Shown: in pieces, positions 1-7,164 of the stretch
Layout: every line of letters begins with the position of its first letter
How positions within the stretch are numbered: the first letter of the stretch is position 1
NCBI GenBank assembly: GCA_002415025.1
Contig: DIBR01000054.1
Coordinates: forward strand, 2,445-18,564
DNA length: 16,120 bases
Reading direction: 5' to 3'
Source: Spongiibacteraceae bacterium UBA5047
GTDB lineage: Bacteria; Pseudomonadota; Gammaproteobacteria; Pseudomonadales; Spongiibacteraceae
Notes under the pieces: generated by a model
What the model saw: only the letters and a program-made list of their open reading frames with translations
The model's database searches: none
Told to the model about the DNA's origin: nothing
Position numbers and translations under genes: made by a program

Positions 1-699
1 GCATTTATGGACAGCTATGACCCGGCCACGGTTTTCAGCTCCATAGATCACGGCGGGCGCTATGCCTATGGTAACCAGCCCAGCATCGCACACTGGAATC
101 TGGCCGGCCTGGCGCAGGCCCTGCTGCCGCTGCTCGCCGACGATCAGGACAAGGCCGTTGAACTGGCCCAGACGGCGGTGAACGGCTTTCCTGCCAGATT
201 TATCAGCGCCTATCAGAACACTCTGGCGCGCAAACTCGGGCTGTCGGAGTATCGCGGTAACGTGGGCGATTGTGACGACGATGCTCTGGTCAAAGACCTG
301 CTCGAATTAATGGCACAGGAAAGACAGGATTTCACTCTGTGTTTTTTGCGTTTAACGGAGCTGGCCACCCCCTTGAGCGACCGGCGCGGCCTGCCGGCTC
401 CGGAGCTGCCCGGCAGCTTCAGCGAATGGTTAACGCGCTGGGAACAGCGGCGTGCCGACGACGCATTATCTGAGCCGGAAAGCGTTGCAATGATGCGCGC
501 GGCAAACCCGGTATTCATTCCGCGCAATCACCGTGTAGAACAGGCCATTGAATCAGCCGTGAATCACAATGACTTTTCCGGATTCCATCAACTGATGGAT
601 GTGCTCGCCAAGCCCTGTGACTTTCGCGAGGAGTTTGCGGATTTTCTTATGCCCCCCGGCAACAGCGACAAAGTCTTTCAAACCTTTTGCGGCACCTGA
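1..699 (+). CDS. selO: Protein adenylyltransferase SelO, C-terminal part (5' end outside window)
   Basis: This is the C-terminal part of SelO (YdiU/UPF0061), a pseudokinase-fold enzyme that transfers AMP from ATP to Ser/Thr/Tyr of target proteins and is linked to redox stress. The frame is open from base 1, so the gene begins upstream; about 232 of the usual 480-odd residues are present. Family signatures are clear: DSYDPATVFSSIDHGGRYAY followed by GNQPSIAHWNLAGLAQALLP near the visible start, and a late NPVFIPRNHRVEQAIESA segment, the usual 'NP..I.RN...' SelO tail. The active-site kinase-like motifs lie outside the window. The protein ends ...FQTFCGT, placing a Cys third from the end, where eukaryotic SelO carries selenocysteine. 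It is followed 35 bp downstream by the gamma-carbonic anhydrase on the same strand, so co-transcription is possible. Family assignment is secure. Confidence 0.93.
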   Translation, partial: AFMDSYDPATVFSSIDHGGRYAYGNQPSIAHWNLAGLAQALLPLLADDQDKAVELAQTAVNGFPARFISAYQNTLARKLGLSEYRGNVGDCDDDALVKDLLELMAQERQDFTLCFLRLTELATPLSDRRGLPAPELPGSFSEWLTRWEQRRADDALSEPESVAMMRAANPVFIPRNHRVEQAIESAVNHNDFSGFHQLMDVLAKPCDFREEFADFLMPPGNSDKVFQTFCGT

Positions 700-734
700 C
701 ACGCACATTGTTAACACCCTATCGAGAGAACGCC

Positions 735-1274
735 ATGCCTCTTTTTGGAAACGACATCCAGCTCAACAAGCCCGCCTTTATTCACGACAGCGCCCAGCTC
801 TACGGCAAAATCACGCTCGAAGAAAACGTATCGGTCTGGCCAAACGTGGTCATGCGCGCCGAGGCCTTTGAGATCCGTATTGGCACTGGCACCAACCTGC
901 AGGATTTTGTGATGGTGCACGTGGGTAACATGTGCTCAACGATTGTGGGCGAGAATTGCTCCATCACCCATCGCGCCACCTTGCACGGCTGCGAAATCGG
1001 CAACAACTGCCTGATTGGTATTAATTCGACCCTGATGGACGGCGTTAAAATTGGCAACAACTGCATTGTTGCCGGCCACGCCATTTTAACCGAGGGCAGC
1101 CAGTTTCCGGACAACGCTATCATTGCCGGTGTGCCGGCAAAACAGGTCGGCACTAAAGACAACAGCGAGGCCAACCTGATGAACGCGCGCTTTTATTTAC
1201 GCAATGCACGCAATTACCAGCAAGGCATTTACCGGCTCAGCGACGCCGACATTCAGGCTGTACTGAACGGCTAA
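735..1274 (+). CDS. Gamma-class carbonic anhydrase / hexapeptide-repeat protein (YrdA/PaaY-like)
   Basis: A 179-residue left-handed beta-helix protein built of hexapeptide repeats ([LIV]GxxxX), e.g. IRIGTGTNLQD, TIVGENCSI, CEIGNNCLIG and VKIGNNCIVAG. Three His fit the gamma-carbonic-anhydrase zinc site: His62 (VMVHVG), His79 and His84 (THRATLHGC). The Arg and Gln of the active site are present (Arg41, Gln56), but the usual RxD is RAE (Arg41-Ala-Glu43). YrdA, PaaY and CaiE-type proteins share this architecture, so carbonic anhydrase activity is plausible but unproven; a thioesterase or acyltransferase-like role is the main alternative. The ATG at 735 was chosen because it gives the standard family N-terminus (MPLFGNDIQLNKPAFI); an in-frame ATG at 687 would overlap selO and add a non-family leader. 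Its TAA interlocks with the convergent MoaD-like stop (CTAA, 1271-1274). Confidence 0.87.
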   Translation: MPLFGNDIQLNKPAFIHDSAQLYGKITLEENVSVWPNVVMRAEAFEIRIGTGTNLQDFVMVHVGNMCSTIVGENCSITHRATLHGCEIGNNCLIGINSTLMDGVKIGNNCIVAGHAILTEGSQFPDNAIIAGVPAKQVGTKDNSEANLMNARFYLRNARNYQQGIYRLSDADIQAVLNG

Positions 1275-1579
1275 CCCCCGGAAATTGCCCCGATAATCAA
1301 CAGCGGCTCGCGCCCCGAGGCGATCACATCCGGCAGCGGCGCATCGGGCGCGTTGTGGGAGATATCCTCGTTGCAGGCAAACAGGCGCACCTTGGGCCTG
1401 CGCTGCCCGGCGTGGTCGCGCACCGTACCGCGCAGCGCGGGGTAGGCAGTTTCCAGCGCATCAATCACCGAGCGCTGGCTGACCGGCCCCGTTACCATCA
1501 CCGTCACCTCCCGCTCAAGCTTGGCCAGCATTCGCAGCTGCTGGGGCAAAATCACCCGTACTGCTGACGCCCGGCTCAT
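1271..1579 (-). CDS. MoaD/ThiS family ubiquitin-like sulfur carrier protein
   Basis: A 102-residue protein with the beta-grasp pattern of MoaD/ThiS: a hydrophobic first strand (VRVILPQQLRMLAK), a central helix (SVIDALETAYPALRGTV), a segment RPKVRLFACNEDISH and the terminus EPLLIIGAISGG. The exact C-terminal Gly-Gly is the thiocarboxylation or adenylation site of this fold, so a sulfur-carrier or ubiquitin-like modifier role is likely. It does not look like canonical MoaD, being longer, and no moaE or thiS-pathway genes are near. Its ATG overlaps the TGA of the upstream BNR gene (ATGA, 1576-1579), implying translational coupling, so the two products probably work together. The stop TAG shares bases with the TAA of the convergent carbonic anhydrase gene. 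The longer in-frame ORF reaching to 1789 was rejected because it is antisense-free only by chance and lies inside the BNR gene. Confidence 0.82.
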   Translation of the reverse strand: MSRASAVRVILPQQLRMLAKLEREVTVMVTGPVSQRSVIDALETAYPALRGTVRDHAGQRRPKVRLFACNEDISHNAPDAPLPDVIASGREPLLIIGAISGG

Positions 1580-2778
1580 GGCAGTGTCTGCACTTCTACC
1601 GAAAGCACCGCCGGCAAGTCGCGCACTATAGCCTGCCAGTGATCGCCGCTGTCGGCAGACACATACACCTGCCCGCCGGTGGTTCCAAAATAAATACCGC
1701 AGGACTCCAGCCGGTCCACCGCCATCGCGTCGCGCAGCACATTTACGTAGCAGTTTTCCTGCGGCAGGCCCTGGGTCAGCGCCTCCCATTTGCCGCCGCC
1801 CCCGCGACTGCGGTACACACGCAATTTGCCCTCGGGCGGATAGTGCTCGCTGTCGCTTTTTATCGGCACCACATAAACCGTTTCCGGCTCGTGGGCATGC
1901 ACTGCGATGGGAAAGCCGAAATCGCTGGGCAGGTTATCGCTCACTTCACGCCACAAGTCGCCACCATTGTCGCTGCGCATCACGTCCCAGTGCTTTTGCA
2001 TAAACAGTCGCTCCGGGTGCGCCGGATGCATGGCCAGATTATGCACGCAGTGACCAATCTCGGCGGTGGGCTCAGGAATATAGTCAGACACCAGCCCCTG
2101 ATTGATGGGCCGCCAGCTGAGGCCGCCGTCGTCCGTGCGAAAAGCGCCCGCCGAGGAAATGGCCACATAAATGCGCTGGGGATTGTTCGGGTCCAGTAAA
2201 ATAGTATGCAGACACATGCCACCTGCACCCGGCTGCCAGTCGGGGCCCGTGCCATGGCCGCGCAGGCCCGCGAGCTCCTGCCAGGATTCACCGCCGTCGC
2301 TCGAACGGAACAGCGCCGCGTCTTCCACCCCGGCGTACACCAGATCCCGATCGGTCGGCGACGGCTCCAGATGCCACACCCGGGTAAACTCCCAGGGCCG
2401 CTGACTGCCGTCATACCACTGGTGGGTGGTCAGCGGTCGACCCGTTTTTTCAGAGGTGTCGTACACAAAGCGGCTCGGTGCAGGCTGGGGCATACCGTCG
2501 TCTTCCGGTGGCGCCGTGAAATCCGGAACATCCCCCGGCTCCAGCCCCGGCTGCTGCCAGGTTTTGCCGCCGTCGTCGGAGCGCTGGATAATCTGCCCGA
2601 ACCAACTGCTGGTTTGCGAGGCATAAATGCGGTTAGGGTCCACCGGCGAACCCTTCATGTGGTACACCTCCCAGCCCGCAAAATGCGGCCCCGACACCGC
2701 CCATTGCTCGCGATTGCCATCAGAGGTAAGAATAAAGGCGCCTTTTCTGGTGCCGACCAAAACCCGAACTCCGCTCAT
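1576..2778 (-). CDS. BNR/Asp-box repeat beta-propeller protein (sialidase/VPS10-like fold)
   Basis: A 400-residue protein with about six Asp-box (SxDxGxxW) motifs spaced through its length: RSDDGGKTW near residue 66, RSSDGGESW near 158, RTDDGGLSW near 214, RSDNGGDLW near 268, a decayed RSRGGGGKW near 323 and SADSGDHW near 374. This predicts a multi-bladed beta-propeller of the sialidase/BNR superfamily. No signal peptide is visible (MSGVRVLVGTRKGAFILTSD), so it is probably cytoplasmic, and no sialidase catalytic Arg triad or FRIP motif is evident; annotations such as 'exo-alpha-sialidase' for such proteins are probably misleading. The start is supported by GGGAGG five bases before the ATG. 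It is first in a two-gene operon with the MoaD-like gene (4-bp overlap). Divergent from the MFS gene across a 255-bp spacer (2779-3033) in which no convincing promoter or other element was seen. Confidence 0.88.
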   Translation of the reverse strand: MSGVRVLVGTRKGAFILTSDGNREQWAVSGPHFAGWEVYHMKGSPVDPNRIYASQTSSWFGQIIQRSDDGGKTWQQPGLEPGDVPDFTAPPEDDGMPQPAPSRFVYDTSEKTGRPLTTHQWYDGSQRPWEFTRVWHLEPSPTDRDLVYAGVEDAALFRSSDGGESWQELAGLRGHGTGPDWQPGAGGMCLHTILLDPNNPQRIYVAISSAGAFRTDDGGLSWRPINQGLVSDYIPEPTAEIGHCVHNLAMHPAHPERLFMQKHWDVMRSDNGGDLWREVSDNLPSDFGFPIAVHAHEPETVYVVPIKSDSEHYPPEGKLRVYRSRGGGGKWEALTQGLPQENCYVNVLRDAMAVDRLESCGIYFGTTGGQVYVSADSGDHWQAIVRDLPAVLSVEVQTLP

Positions 2779-3033
2779 GCTGCCTCCCGTAGTTTCTATG
2801 ACCAGGAAGTAGTCGAATACCGCAACACAAAATCGACAATGACCGCTTACGTACCTTATAAGCCGGCCTTCAGGTTGGCAACGGCCCGCACAAAAAGCCC
2901 TATGCTATATGTTCGCGCAGAACAAAAGTGCATTGCCAATCGCACCCGGCACTTTACCCTCACCCCGGCTCCCGGTTTATTATGCGCTGCCAAGCTCAAC
3001 ACTGGCCCTCGCACTTTCAAGAAGGATTTTACC

Positions 3034-4242
3034 GTGCCCCTAACCGTCTGGATTCTCACCCTCGCCCAAGCCCTTGCCATGACCGTGGCACCCCTGATGG
3101 TCTTCAGTGGCGGCATTGTTGGCAGCACACTGGCACCCAAACCGAGCCTGGCCACTCTGCCGGTAGCCTGCATTGTGATCGGTACGGCGCTGGCGGTTAT
3201 GCCAATGACCCGGTTAATGCAGCGCTTCGGGCGCAAGAAGGTGTTTTTACTCGGCGGGGCTATGTCGATAGTGGCATCGCTGGCGGCAAGCTGGGGCATT
3301 CACCAACAAAGTTTTGCGTTTTTTTGCGGTGCCAGCCTGCTGCTCGGTGTTGGTATTGCCGTTGCCCAGCAGTACCGCTTTGCCGCTATCGAGGCGGTAG
3401 ACCTCAGCCGTGCCGGACAGGCTGCTTCGCAGGTTTTGCTTGGCGGTCTGGTTGCTGCCTATCTGGGGCCGGAACTGGTTGTTTATGGCCCCGCCATTGC
3501 CGACGCCCTCGGCCTGCCCGCAGACAACGCGCCACACCGTGTGTTTGTCGGTGCCTTTTTACTGCTTGGGGTGATCTGTGTCGGCACCGTTGTTGTGATT
3601 GGCTTGGGCTATCGCAATCAGCAAACACCAGTTTCCGAGGAGCGTGTTGCGGGCCGCCCGCTCGCCGAACTGTTTCGCAACCCGCTGCTGTGGCTGGCGG
3701 TAGGCGCTTCCGCCATGGGCTACGCGATGATGAGTTTTATGATGACCGCCACGCCACTCGATATGCATGCAGTGCAGGGCCACAGTCTGGTCGACACCAA
3801 ATGGGTGATCCAGTCGCACATTATTGCGATGTTCCTGCCTTCGCTGTTTTCCGGCTGGCTGATTGCGCGACTGGGGCACCGCGGTCTGATCAGCCTCGGC
3901 GTGACGGCCTATGTTATCTGCCTGCTTATTGCCCTGTCCGGCCAGCACCTGCACCACTACTGGTGGGCCTTGATCCTGCTCGGCATCGGCTGGAATTTTC
4001 TGTTCGTGGGCGGCACCGCGCTGTTGCCGCTGTGCTACCGGCCCGAAGAGCGATTCAGGGTGCAGTCGATTAACGAGTTCGCCGTATTTGGTTGTCAGGC
4101 GGTCGCTGCGCTGTCATCAGGTTGGGTAATCAACCAGTTTGGCTGGCAGGTATTACTGTGGGTGTCGGCCAGTATGGTGGTGGCGGTGCTGGCTTTGCTG
4201 TGGGCAAATCGTGCGGCGCCACAGGCAGGTTTACAAAGCTAG
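3034..4242 (+). CDS. Major facilitator superfamily (MFS) transporter
   Basis: A 402-residue inner-membrane protein with about 12 hydrophobic segments (for example WILTLAQALAMTVAPLMVF, LPVACIVIGTALAVMP, LLGVICVGTVVVIGLGY, YWWALILLGIGWNFLFVGG). An MFS motif-A-like loop, MTRLMQRFGRKKVF, lies at residues 58-71 between TM2 and TM3, and a central cytoplasmic loop (YRNQQTPVSEERVAGRPLAE) separates the two six-helix halves. Substrate cannot be told from sequence; it resembles the uncharacterised YcaD/drug-efflux-like group. The open frame runs far upstream (to 2206), but that part is antisense to the BNR gene and polar. GTG at 3034 was chosen because AAGGA lies 8-10 bases upstream and the first TM starts immediately. 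The TAG stop interlocks with the LysR gene's TAG on the other strand in the palindrome CTAG (4239-4242). Confidence 0.9.
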   Translation: MPLTVWILTLAQALAMTVAPLMVFSGGIVGSTLAPKPSLATLPVACIVIGTALAVMPMTRLMQRFGRKKVFLLGGAMSIVASLAASWGIHQQSFAFFCGASLLLGVGIAVAQQYRFAAIEAVDLSRAGQAASQVLLGGLVAAYLGPELVVYGPAIADALGLPADNAPHRVFVGAFLLLGVICVGTVVVIGLGYRNQQTPVSEERVAGRPLAELFRNPLLWLAVGASAMGYAMMSFMMTATPLDMHAVQGHSLVDTKWVIQSHIIAMFLPSLFSGWLIARLGHRGLISLGVTAYVICLLIALSGQHLHHYWWALILLGIGWNFLFVGGTALLPLCYRPEERFRVQSINEFAVFGCQAVAALSSGWVINQFGWQVLLWVSASMVVAVLALLWANRAAPQAGLQS

Positions 4243-5126
4243 TGCCGGGCACCAAACCATTCCACAAACCACTGCAGCGCCCGCCCGGTTTTGCCTTTTT
4301 TCCAGGCCATCACCAGTTCGTTGGGTTCGTCCTTCTCCGCCAGTGGCGGCAACACCAGTTCACCGCGCGCCAGCTCACCCTGAATACGGTGCAGCGGTAA
4401 ATAACCCACGCCTAAACCGCGTCGCTGGGCTTCAATTTTCTGGGTGATATCGGTGACCGCCAGCACCGGCTGACTGCGAAATACGCGGCGACTCAGGGTG
4501 GCCCGGTGCCGCGCGGTATCGCGCGCAACAATAGCCCGAAAGGGTTCGATATCTGCAGGAACAAGCGGTTTGGACAGGTGCGCGAGCGGGTGCGAGGGCG
4601 CCACCGCGAACACAAACTCCACCGTCATCAAGGGGCAGGTTTCCAGTTCCGCTGGCGGCTCTACCATCGCGGGCGCGCCCACCACCAGGTCGGCGCGGTC
4701 TTCCAGCACTGCTTCCCAGGCACCGGACAGCACCTCCTCGGTCAGTCTGATTTCGGTGCCGGTTTCCAGCTGCAGAAAATCACCCAGTGCATCGGCCACA
4801 ACCGAAAAATCAATTAACGAGTCGATGGCCAGCGTTAACTGCGACTCCCAGCCGCGTTCAACCTGCCGCGCGGCTTCCGCCAGACGTTGCGCTGCCGCCA
4901 ACAATTCTCGCCCTTCGGTCAACAGCAAGCGCCCGGCCGGCGTCATCACCGAGCGCCTGCCCTCCTTGCGAAACAGGGTCAACCGCAAATCCTGCTCCAG
5001 CTTCTGAATGGAGTAGGTAATGGCAGAGGGCACCTTGTGCAGCTTGTCGGCGGCCGCGGCGAAACTACCCTGCCGGTCTATAGCATCGAGAATTTCCAGC
5101 GCTTCAAGGCTGAGAGGCTGCGACAT
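4239..5126 (-). CDS. LysR-family transcriptional regulator
   Basis: A 295-residue LysR-type regulator of standard family length. The N-terminal winged helix-turn-helix spans about residues 5-65 (LEALEILDAIDRQGSFAAAA, then KVPSAITYSIQKLEQDLRL, LFRK and the wing ...TPAGRLLLTEG). A linker helix follows (LLAAAQRLAEAARQVERG) and a periplasmic-binding-protein-like effector domain fills residues 90-295. It is transcribed divergently from the pirin gene, with a 107-bp shared intergenic region holding a LysR-type dyad at 5139-5153. By the usual LysR logic it probably controls pirin and itself. ATG at 5126 has AAGG upstream (AAGGCCTCC before ATG). It is convergent with the MFS gene, sharing stop-codon bases, so MFS control by this regulator is not implied. 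Effector unknown. Confidence 0.93.
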   Translation of the reverse strand: MSQPLSLEALEILDAIDRQGSFAAAADKLHKVPSAITYSIQKLEQDLRLTLFRKEGRRSVMTPAGRLLLTEGRELLAAAQRLAEAARQVERGWESQLTLAIDSLIDFSVVADALGDFLQLETGTEIRLTEEVLSGAWEAVLEDRADLVVGAPAMVEPPAELETCPLMTVEFVFAVAPSHPLAHLSKPLVPADIEPFRAIVARDTARHRATLSRRVFRSQPVLAVTDITQKIEAQRRGLGVGYLPLHRIQGELARGELVLPPLAEKDEPNELVMAWKKGKTGRALQWFVEWFGARH

Positions 5127-5138
5127 GGAGGCCTTATG

Positions 5139-5153
5139 TTCAAATTATCTGAA
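5139..5153. promoter_or_regulatory. Probable LysR binding box between lysR and pirin
   Basis: TTCAAATTATCTGAA is an interrupted dyad (TTCA-N7-TGAA) that contains the T-N11-A motif typical of LysR operators. It lies 13 bases upstream of the LysR start codon and about 80 bases upstream of the pirin start, the usual place for an autoregulatory recognition site that also activates a divergent target. The rest of the AT-rich spacer holds a TAAAAT that could be the pirin -10 element, without a good -35, as is common for activator-dependent promoters. Confidence 0.55.
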
Positions 5154-5233
5154 TGTTATATGCAAATATCTTCGCTTTTTATTCGTATTACAAGAACTAA
5201 AATAGGCTCATCACGTATCTCGGAGGCCCCGTC

Positions 5234-6103
5234 ATGTCACCAAACACTCAAGCAACAGTTCGCAGCCTGCAGGGCCTCTACCCTGCTCGCGCCACCAGCG
5301 ACGGCGATGGCGTGCGCATTCAACGGGTGGCCATTCCCGGCCAGTTCGGCGCGCTTGACCCCTTTCTGATGCTGGATGAAATCGCCAGCGATGAAGCCGC
5401 GGACTATATCGGCGGCTTTCCCGAGCACCCCCACCGCGGTTTTGAAACCGTCACCCTGATGCTTGAAGGGCGCATGCGCCACCGCGACCACATGGGTAAT
5501 GAGGGCGTGATTGAACCCGGTGGCGTGCAATGGATGAGCGCCGCACGCGGCATCTTGCATTCCGAAATGCCCGAGCAGCAGTCGGGCCGCCTGCACGGTT
5601 TTCAGTTGTGGATCAATCTGCCCGCCGCCGACAAGATGAACGCACCCCAGTATCGCGAATTTACCGCCAGCGATATTCCGCTGTGGCAAAGCGGTGTGAA
5701 CGCCCGTGCTCGTGTTATTTCCGGTAGCGTTGGCGATGTTCACGGCCCCGTGCAGGGTGTTGCCACCCAACCCCTGGCGCTCGACATAACACTGGAAGGC
5801 TCCGGCCAGCTCGAAGTGCCTGTTTCACCCAGCGCAACGGTGATCGCCTATGTTTACGCGGGCAGCGTTGATTTGCCCGCCGCCGGTGGCTTGCGCAACG
5901 TTGAGCAACAACAGCTCGCGCGCCTGCACAAAGGCAGTCGCGTTGTACTGCGCGGTGGCAGCGAAGGCAGCAACCGGGTGTTGCTACTCGCCGCAGAACC
6001 CTTGAACGAACCCGTGGCGCACTACGGCCCCTTTGTTATGAACACACCGGAAGAGATTGAGCAGGCCATTGCGGATTACCGCAGCGGCACGCTCGCCTCA
6101 TAG
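5234..6103 (+). CDS. Pirin family protein (bicupin)
   Basis: A 289-residue pirin: two cupin domains, the N-terminal one (about 25-150) carrying the iron site and the C-terminal one (about 165-275) structural. The four iron ligands of pirins are visible: His65-x-His67 (FPEHPHRGFET) and His109-x-Glu111 (GILHSEMPEQ). The C-terminal pirin_C signature includes FVMNTPEEIEQAI and DYRSG. Bacterial pirins with this site include quercetinase-like dioxygenases and redox-sensing partners of metabolic enzymes; which applies here cannot be told. The ATG at 5234 is preceded by GGAGG. It is divergent from the LysR regulator, a common arrangement in proteobacteria, and is probably its target. The following FMN reductase on the same strand, 256 bp away across a REPIN, may or may not be co-transcribed. 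Confidence 0.94.
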   Translation: MSPNTQATVRSLQGLYPARATSDGDGVRIQRVAIPGQFGALDPFLMLDEIASDEAADYIGGFPEHPHRGFETVTLMLEGRMRHRDHMGNEGVIEPGGVQWMSAARGILHSEMPEQQSGRLHGFQLWINLPAADKMNAPQYREFTASDIPLWQSGVNARARVISGSVGDVHGPVQGVATQPLALDITLEGSGQLEVPVSPSATVIAYVYAGSVDLPAAGGLRNVEQQQLARLHKGSRVVLRGGSEGSNRVLLLAAEPLNEPVAHYGPFVMNTPEEIEQAIADYRSGTLAS

Positions 6104-6193
6104 CCCGACTTCCCCTGCCTCGGGAGGGCCGGGGTAAGAGGCCAATGTTGGTTCTTCGTAAGTTCAGGTAGGTAGGCTATTGCCGTATGTTGT

Positions 6194-6260
6194 GGGAGCG
6201 TGCCCTGCACGCGAATAAATCCGAGCCGGCAACATCTGGTTCGCGTGCAGGGCACGCTCC
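6194..6260. repeat. REPIN: inverted pair of REP elements (GTGGGAGC family)
   Basis: Two 21-base arms, 6194/5-6215 and 6240-6260, are exact reverse complements separated by a 24-base spacer. Each arm is itself a REP: a GGGAG/GTAGGAG head, an internal 6-bp stem GCGTGC-CCT-GCACGC, and a CGAA tail. The head and tail match the REP style of Pseudomonas and relatives, where such elements are mobilised by RAYT transposases. The pair would form a strong hairpin in mRNA or single-stranded DNA. It sits between pirin and the FMN reductase; no RAYT gene is in the window. Confidence 0.85.
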
Positions 6261-6359
6261 TACAGGTTCCTTCAATCCAATGGTTGTTTCCCAGCCAAAG
6301 CCGCGATGAACCAAATTTTTCAACCAGCAATTTTTAATAACCAACTCGAGGAAACACCC

Positions 6360-6905
6360 ATGAAAGTTCTAGGCATTAACGGCAGCTTGCGCCGCGACTC
6401 TCTCAACCTGAAACTGCTTAAAGCCGCCGGCGACTATTTCAGCGAGAACGTTGAGTTTGAGATTCTGAGCCTGGGCGATATACCGCTCTACAACCAGGAC
6501 CTCGACGGCGACAACAAACCCGCAGCCGTGGTCAATCTGAAACAGAAAATCAGCGACGCCGATGCCCTGGTGTTTGCCACCCCGGAGTTCAACCACAGTA
6601 TTCCCGGTGCCTTGCAGAACGCCATCGACTGGGCATCGCGCCCGGCCTTCAATTCCCCGCTGACCGGCAAAGCCACCGGCATGCTCAGCGCCTCCATGAG
6701 TCCCATTGGCGGCGCCCGCGCACAAGCGCAATTGCACACGGTAATGGCCAGCGCCCTGGCGCCGATATTTCCGAGCATTGAATATCTGTTGGGCAGCGCT
6801 CATACCGTCTTTGACGCGAGCGGCGCAATGACGGATGAGACCGCTGCAACACGGCTCGAGCGTTATATCAAAGGCTTCGAAGAATGGCTGCAGCAAGGAG
6901 GCTGA
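6360..6905 (+). CDS. NAD(P)H-dependent FMN reductase (flavodoxin-like, ChrR/YieF family)
   Basis: A 181-residue flavodoxin-fold reductase. The FMN phosphate loop GINGSLRRDSLN is at residues 5-16, and the second family signature, TPEFNHSIPGALQNAIDWAS, lies near residue 76-95, with SPIGGARAQ further on. Members (ChrR, YieF, ArsH-like, azoreductases) are dimeric cytosolic enzymes that use NAD(P)H to reduce flavin, quinones or chromate. The ATG at 6360 was chosen over an upstream in-frame ATG at 6306 because it has GAGGAA eight bases before it and gives the canonical MKVLGINGS start. Pirins and quinone/FMN reductases are both redox-linked, so proximity to pirin may be meaningful, but a REPIN separates them. 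Physiological substrate unknown. Confidence 0.92.
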   Translation: MKVLGINGSLRRDSLNLKLLKAAGDYFSENVEFEILSLGDIPLYNQDLDGDNKPAAVVNLKQKISDADALVFATPEFNHSIPGALQNAIDWASRPAFNSPLTGKATGMLSASMSPIGGARAQAQLHTVMASALAPIFPSIEYLLGSAHTVFDASGAMTDETAATRLERYIKGFEEWLQQGG

Positions 6906-6910
6906 GTCAT

Positions 6911-6942
6911 TTCGCCTGCAGGGCAACATAGAATCTCCCACA
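6911..6942 (-). repeat. Interrupted REP element remnant
   Basis: On the minus strand this reads as the same REP as at 7165-7189 (TGTGGGAG...TGCCCTGCAGGCGAA), but the head and the stem are interrupted: the TTCGCCTGCAGGGCA half (6911-6925) is followed by about nine foreign bases before TCTCCCACA. It begins just after the FMN reductase stop codon. Confidence 0.6.
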
Positions 6943-6971
6943 GGTGCGAGCGGTTGCTGCTGAACAGGATT

Positions 6972-7044
6972 CGTAGGCCGGATTAAGCGCAGCGTATCAG
7001 GCAGTTCTGCGACGCCCGCAACGCTGTGCTTATACGGGCCTACG
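6972..7044. repeat. Second-type REP-like hairpin (CGTAGGCC arms)
   Basis: Arms 6972-6995 and 7021-7044 are 24 bases each and pair almost throughout: CGTAGGCC at the base and TAAGC(G/A)CAGCGT at the top match exactly or by transition, with only a 4-base stretch differing between them. The spacer is 25 bases. The wording (GTAGGCCGGAT...AAGCGCAGCG) resembles the BIME/REP class of enterobacteria and is unrelated to the GTGGGAGC family next to it, so two REP families meet in this one intergenic region. Confidence 0.7.
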
Positions 7045-7063
7045 GTGAAAAAACTTGCACACG

Positions 7064-7148
7064 AACATAGAATCTCCCACAAACCTGCCGCATGAACAGG
7101 TTTTATGGGAACAGCTCAGGGCTTGCGCCCAAATATGAAATCTCCCAC
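7064..7148. repeat. Cluster of partial REP heads and small hairpins
   Basis: The 18-base string AACATAGAATCTCCCACA at 7064-7081 is an exact copy of 6925-6942, and a diverged third copy (ATATGAAATCTCCCAC) is at 7133-7148. Around them are small dyads: TCCCA/TGGGA plus AACCTG/CAGGTT (7075-7110) and GGGC-TTGC-GCCC (7119-7130). Together with neighbouring elements they fill the roughly 310 bases between the FMN reductase and efp (6906-7214); no gene is seen there. Confidence 0.55.
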
Positions 7149-7164
7149 GCAATTTTCACCTCAC

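Noticed and set aside
1639..2199. Long plus-strand open frame opposite the BNR gene
   Set aside because: A shadow of a GC-rich coding strand; no family pattern or ribosome-binding site, whereas the opposite strand has clear Asp boxes.
2206..3033. N-terminal extension of the MFS transporter open frame
   Set aside because: It is polar, Arg/His-rich and lies antisense to the BNR gene; the GTG at 3034 has a good Shine-Dalgarno site and starts at TM1.
2928..4073. 381-codon plus-strand frame inside the MFS gene
   Set aside because: The composition (many Cys, Arg, Pro, Trp) is that of an out-of-frame reading of the transporter; the MFS frame shows real membrane helices.
6105..6135. CCCC...GGGG dyad after pirin as a terminator
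   Set aside because: The stem is imperfect (CCTC/GAGG core) and there is no T-run after it; it could be another REP-like fragment, but the evidence is too weak to annotate.
6369..7082. 237-codon minus-strand frame over the FMN reductase and REP region
   Set aside because: It reads through repeats and the antisense of a clear flavodoxin gene; no recognisable protein pattern.
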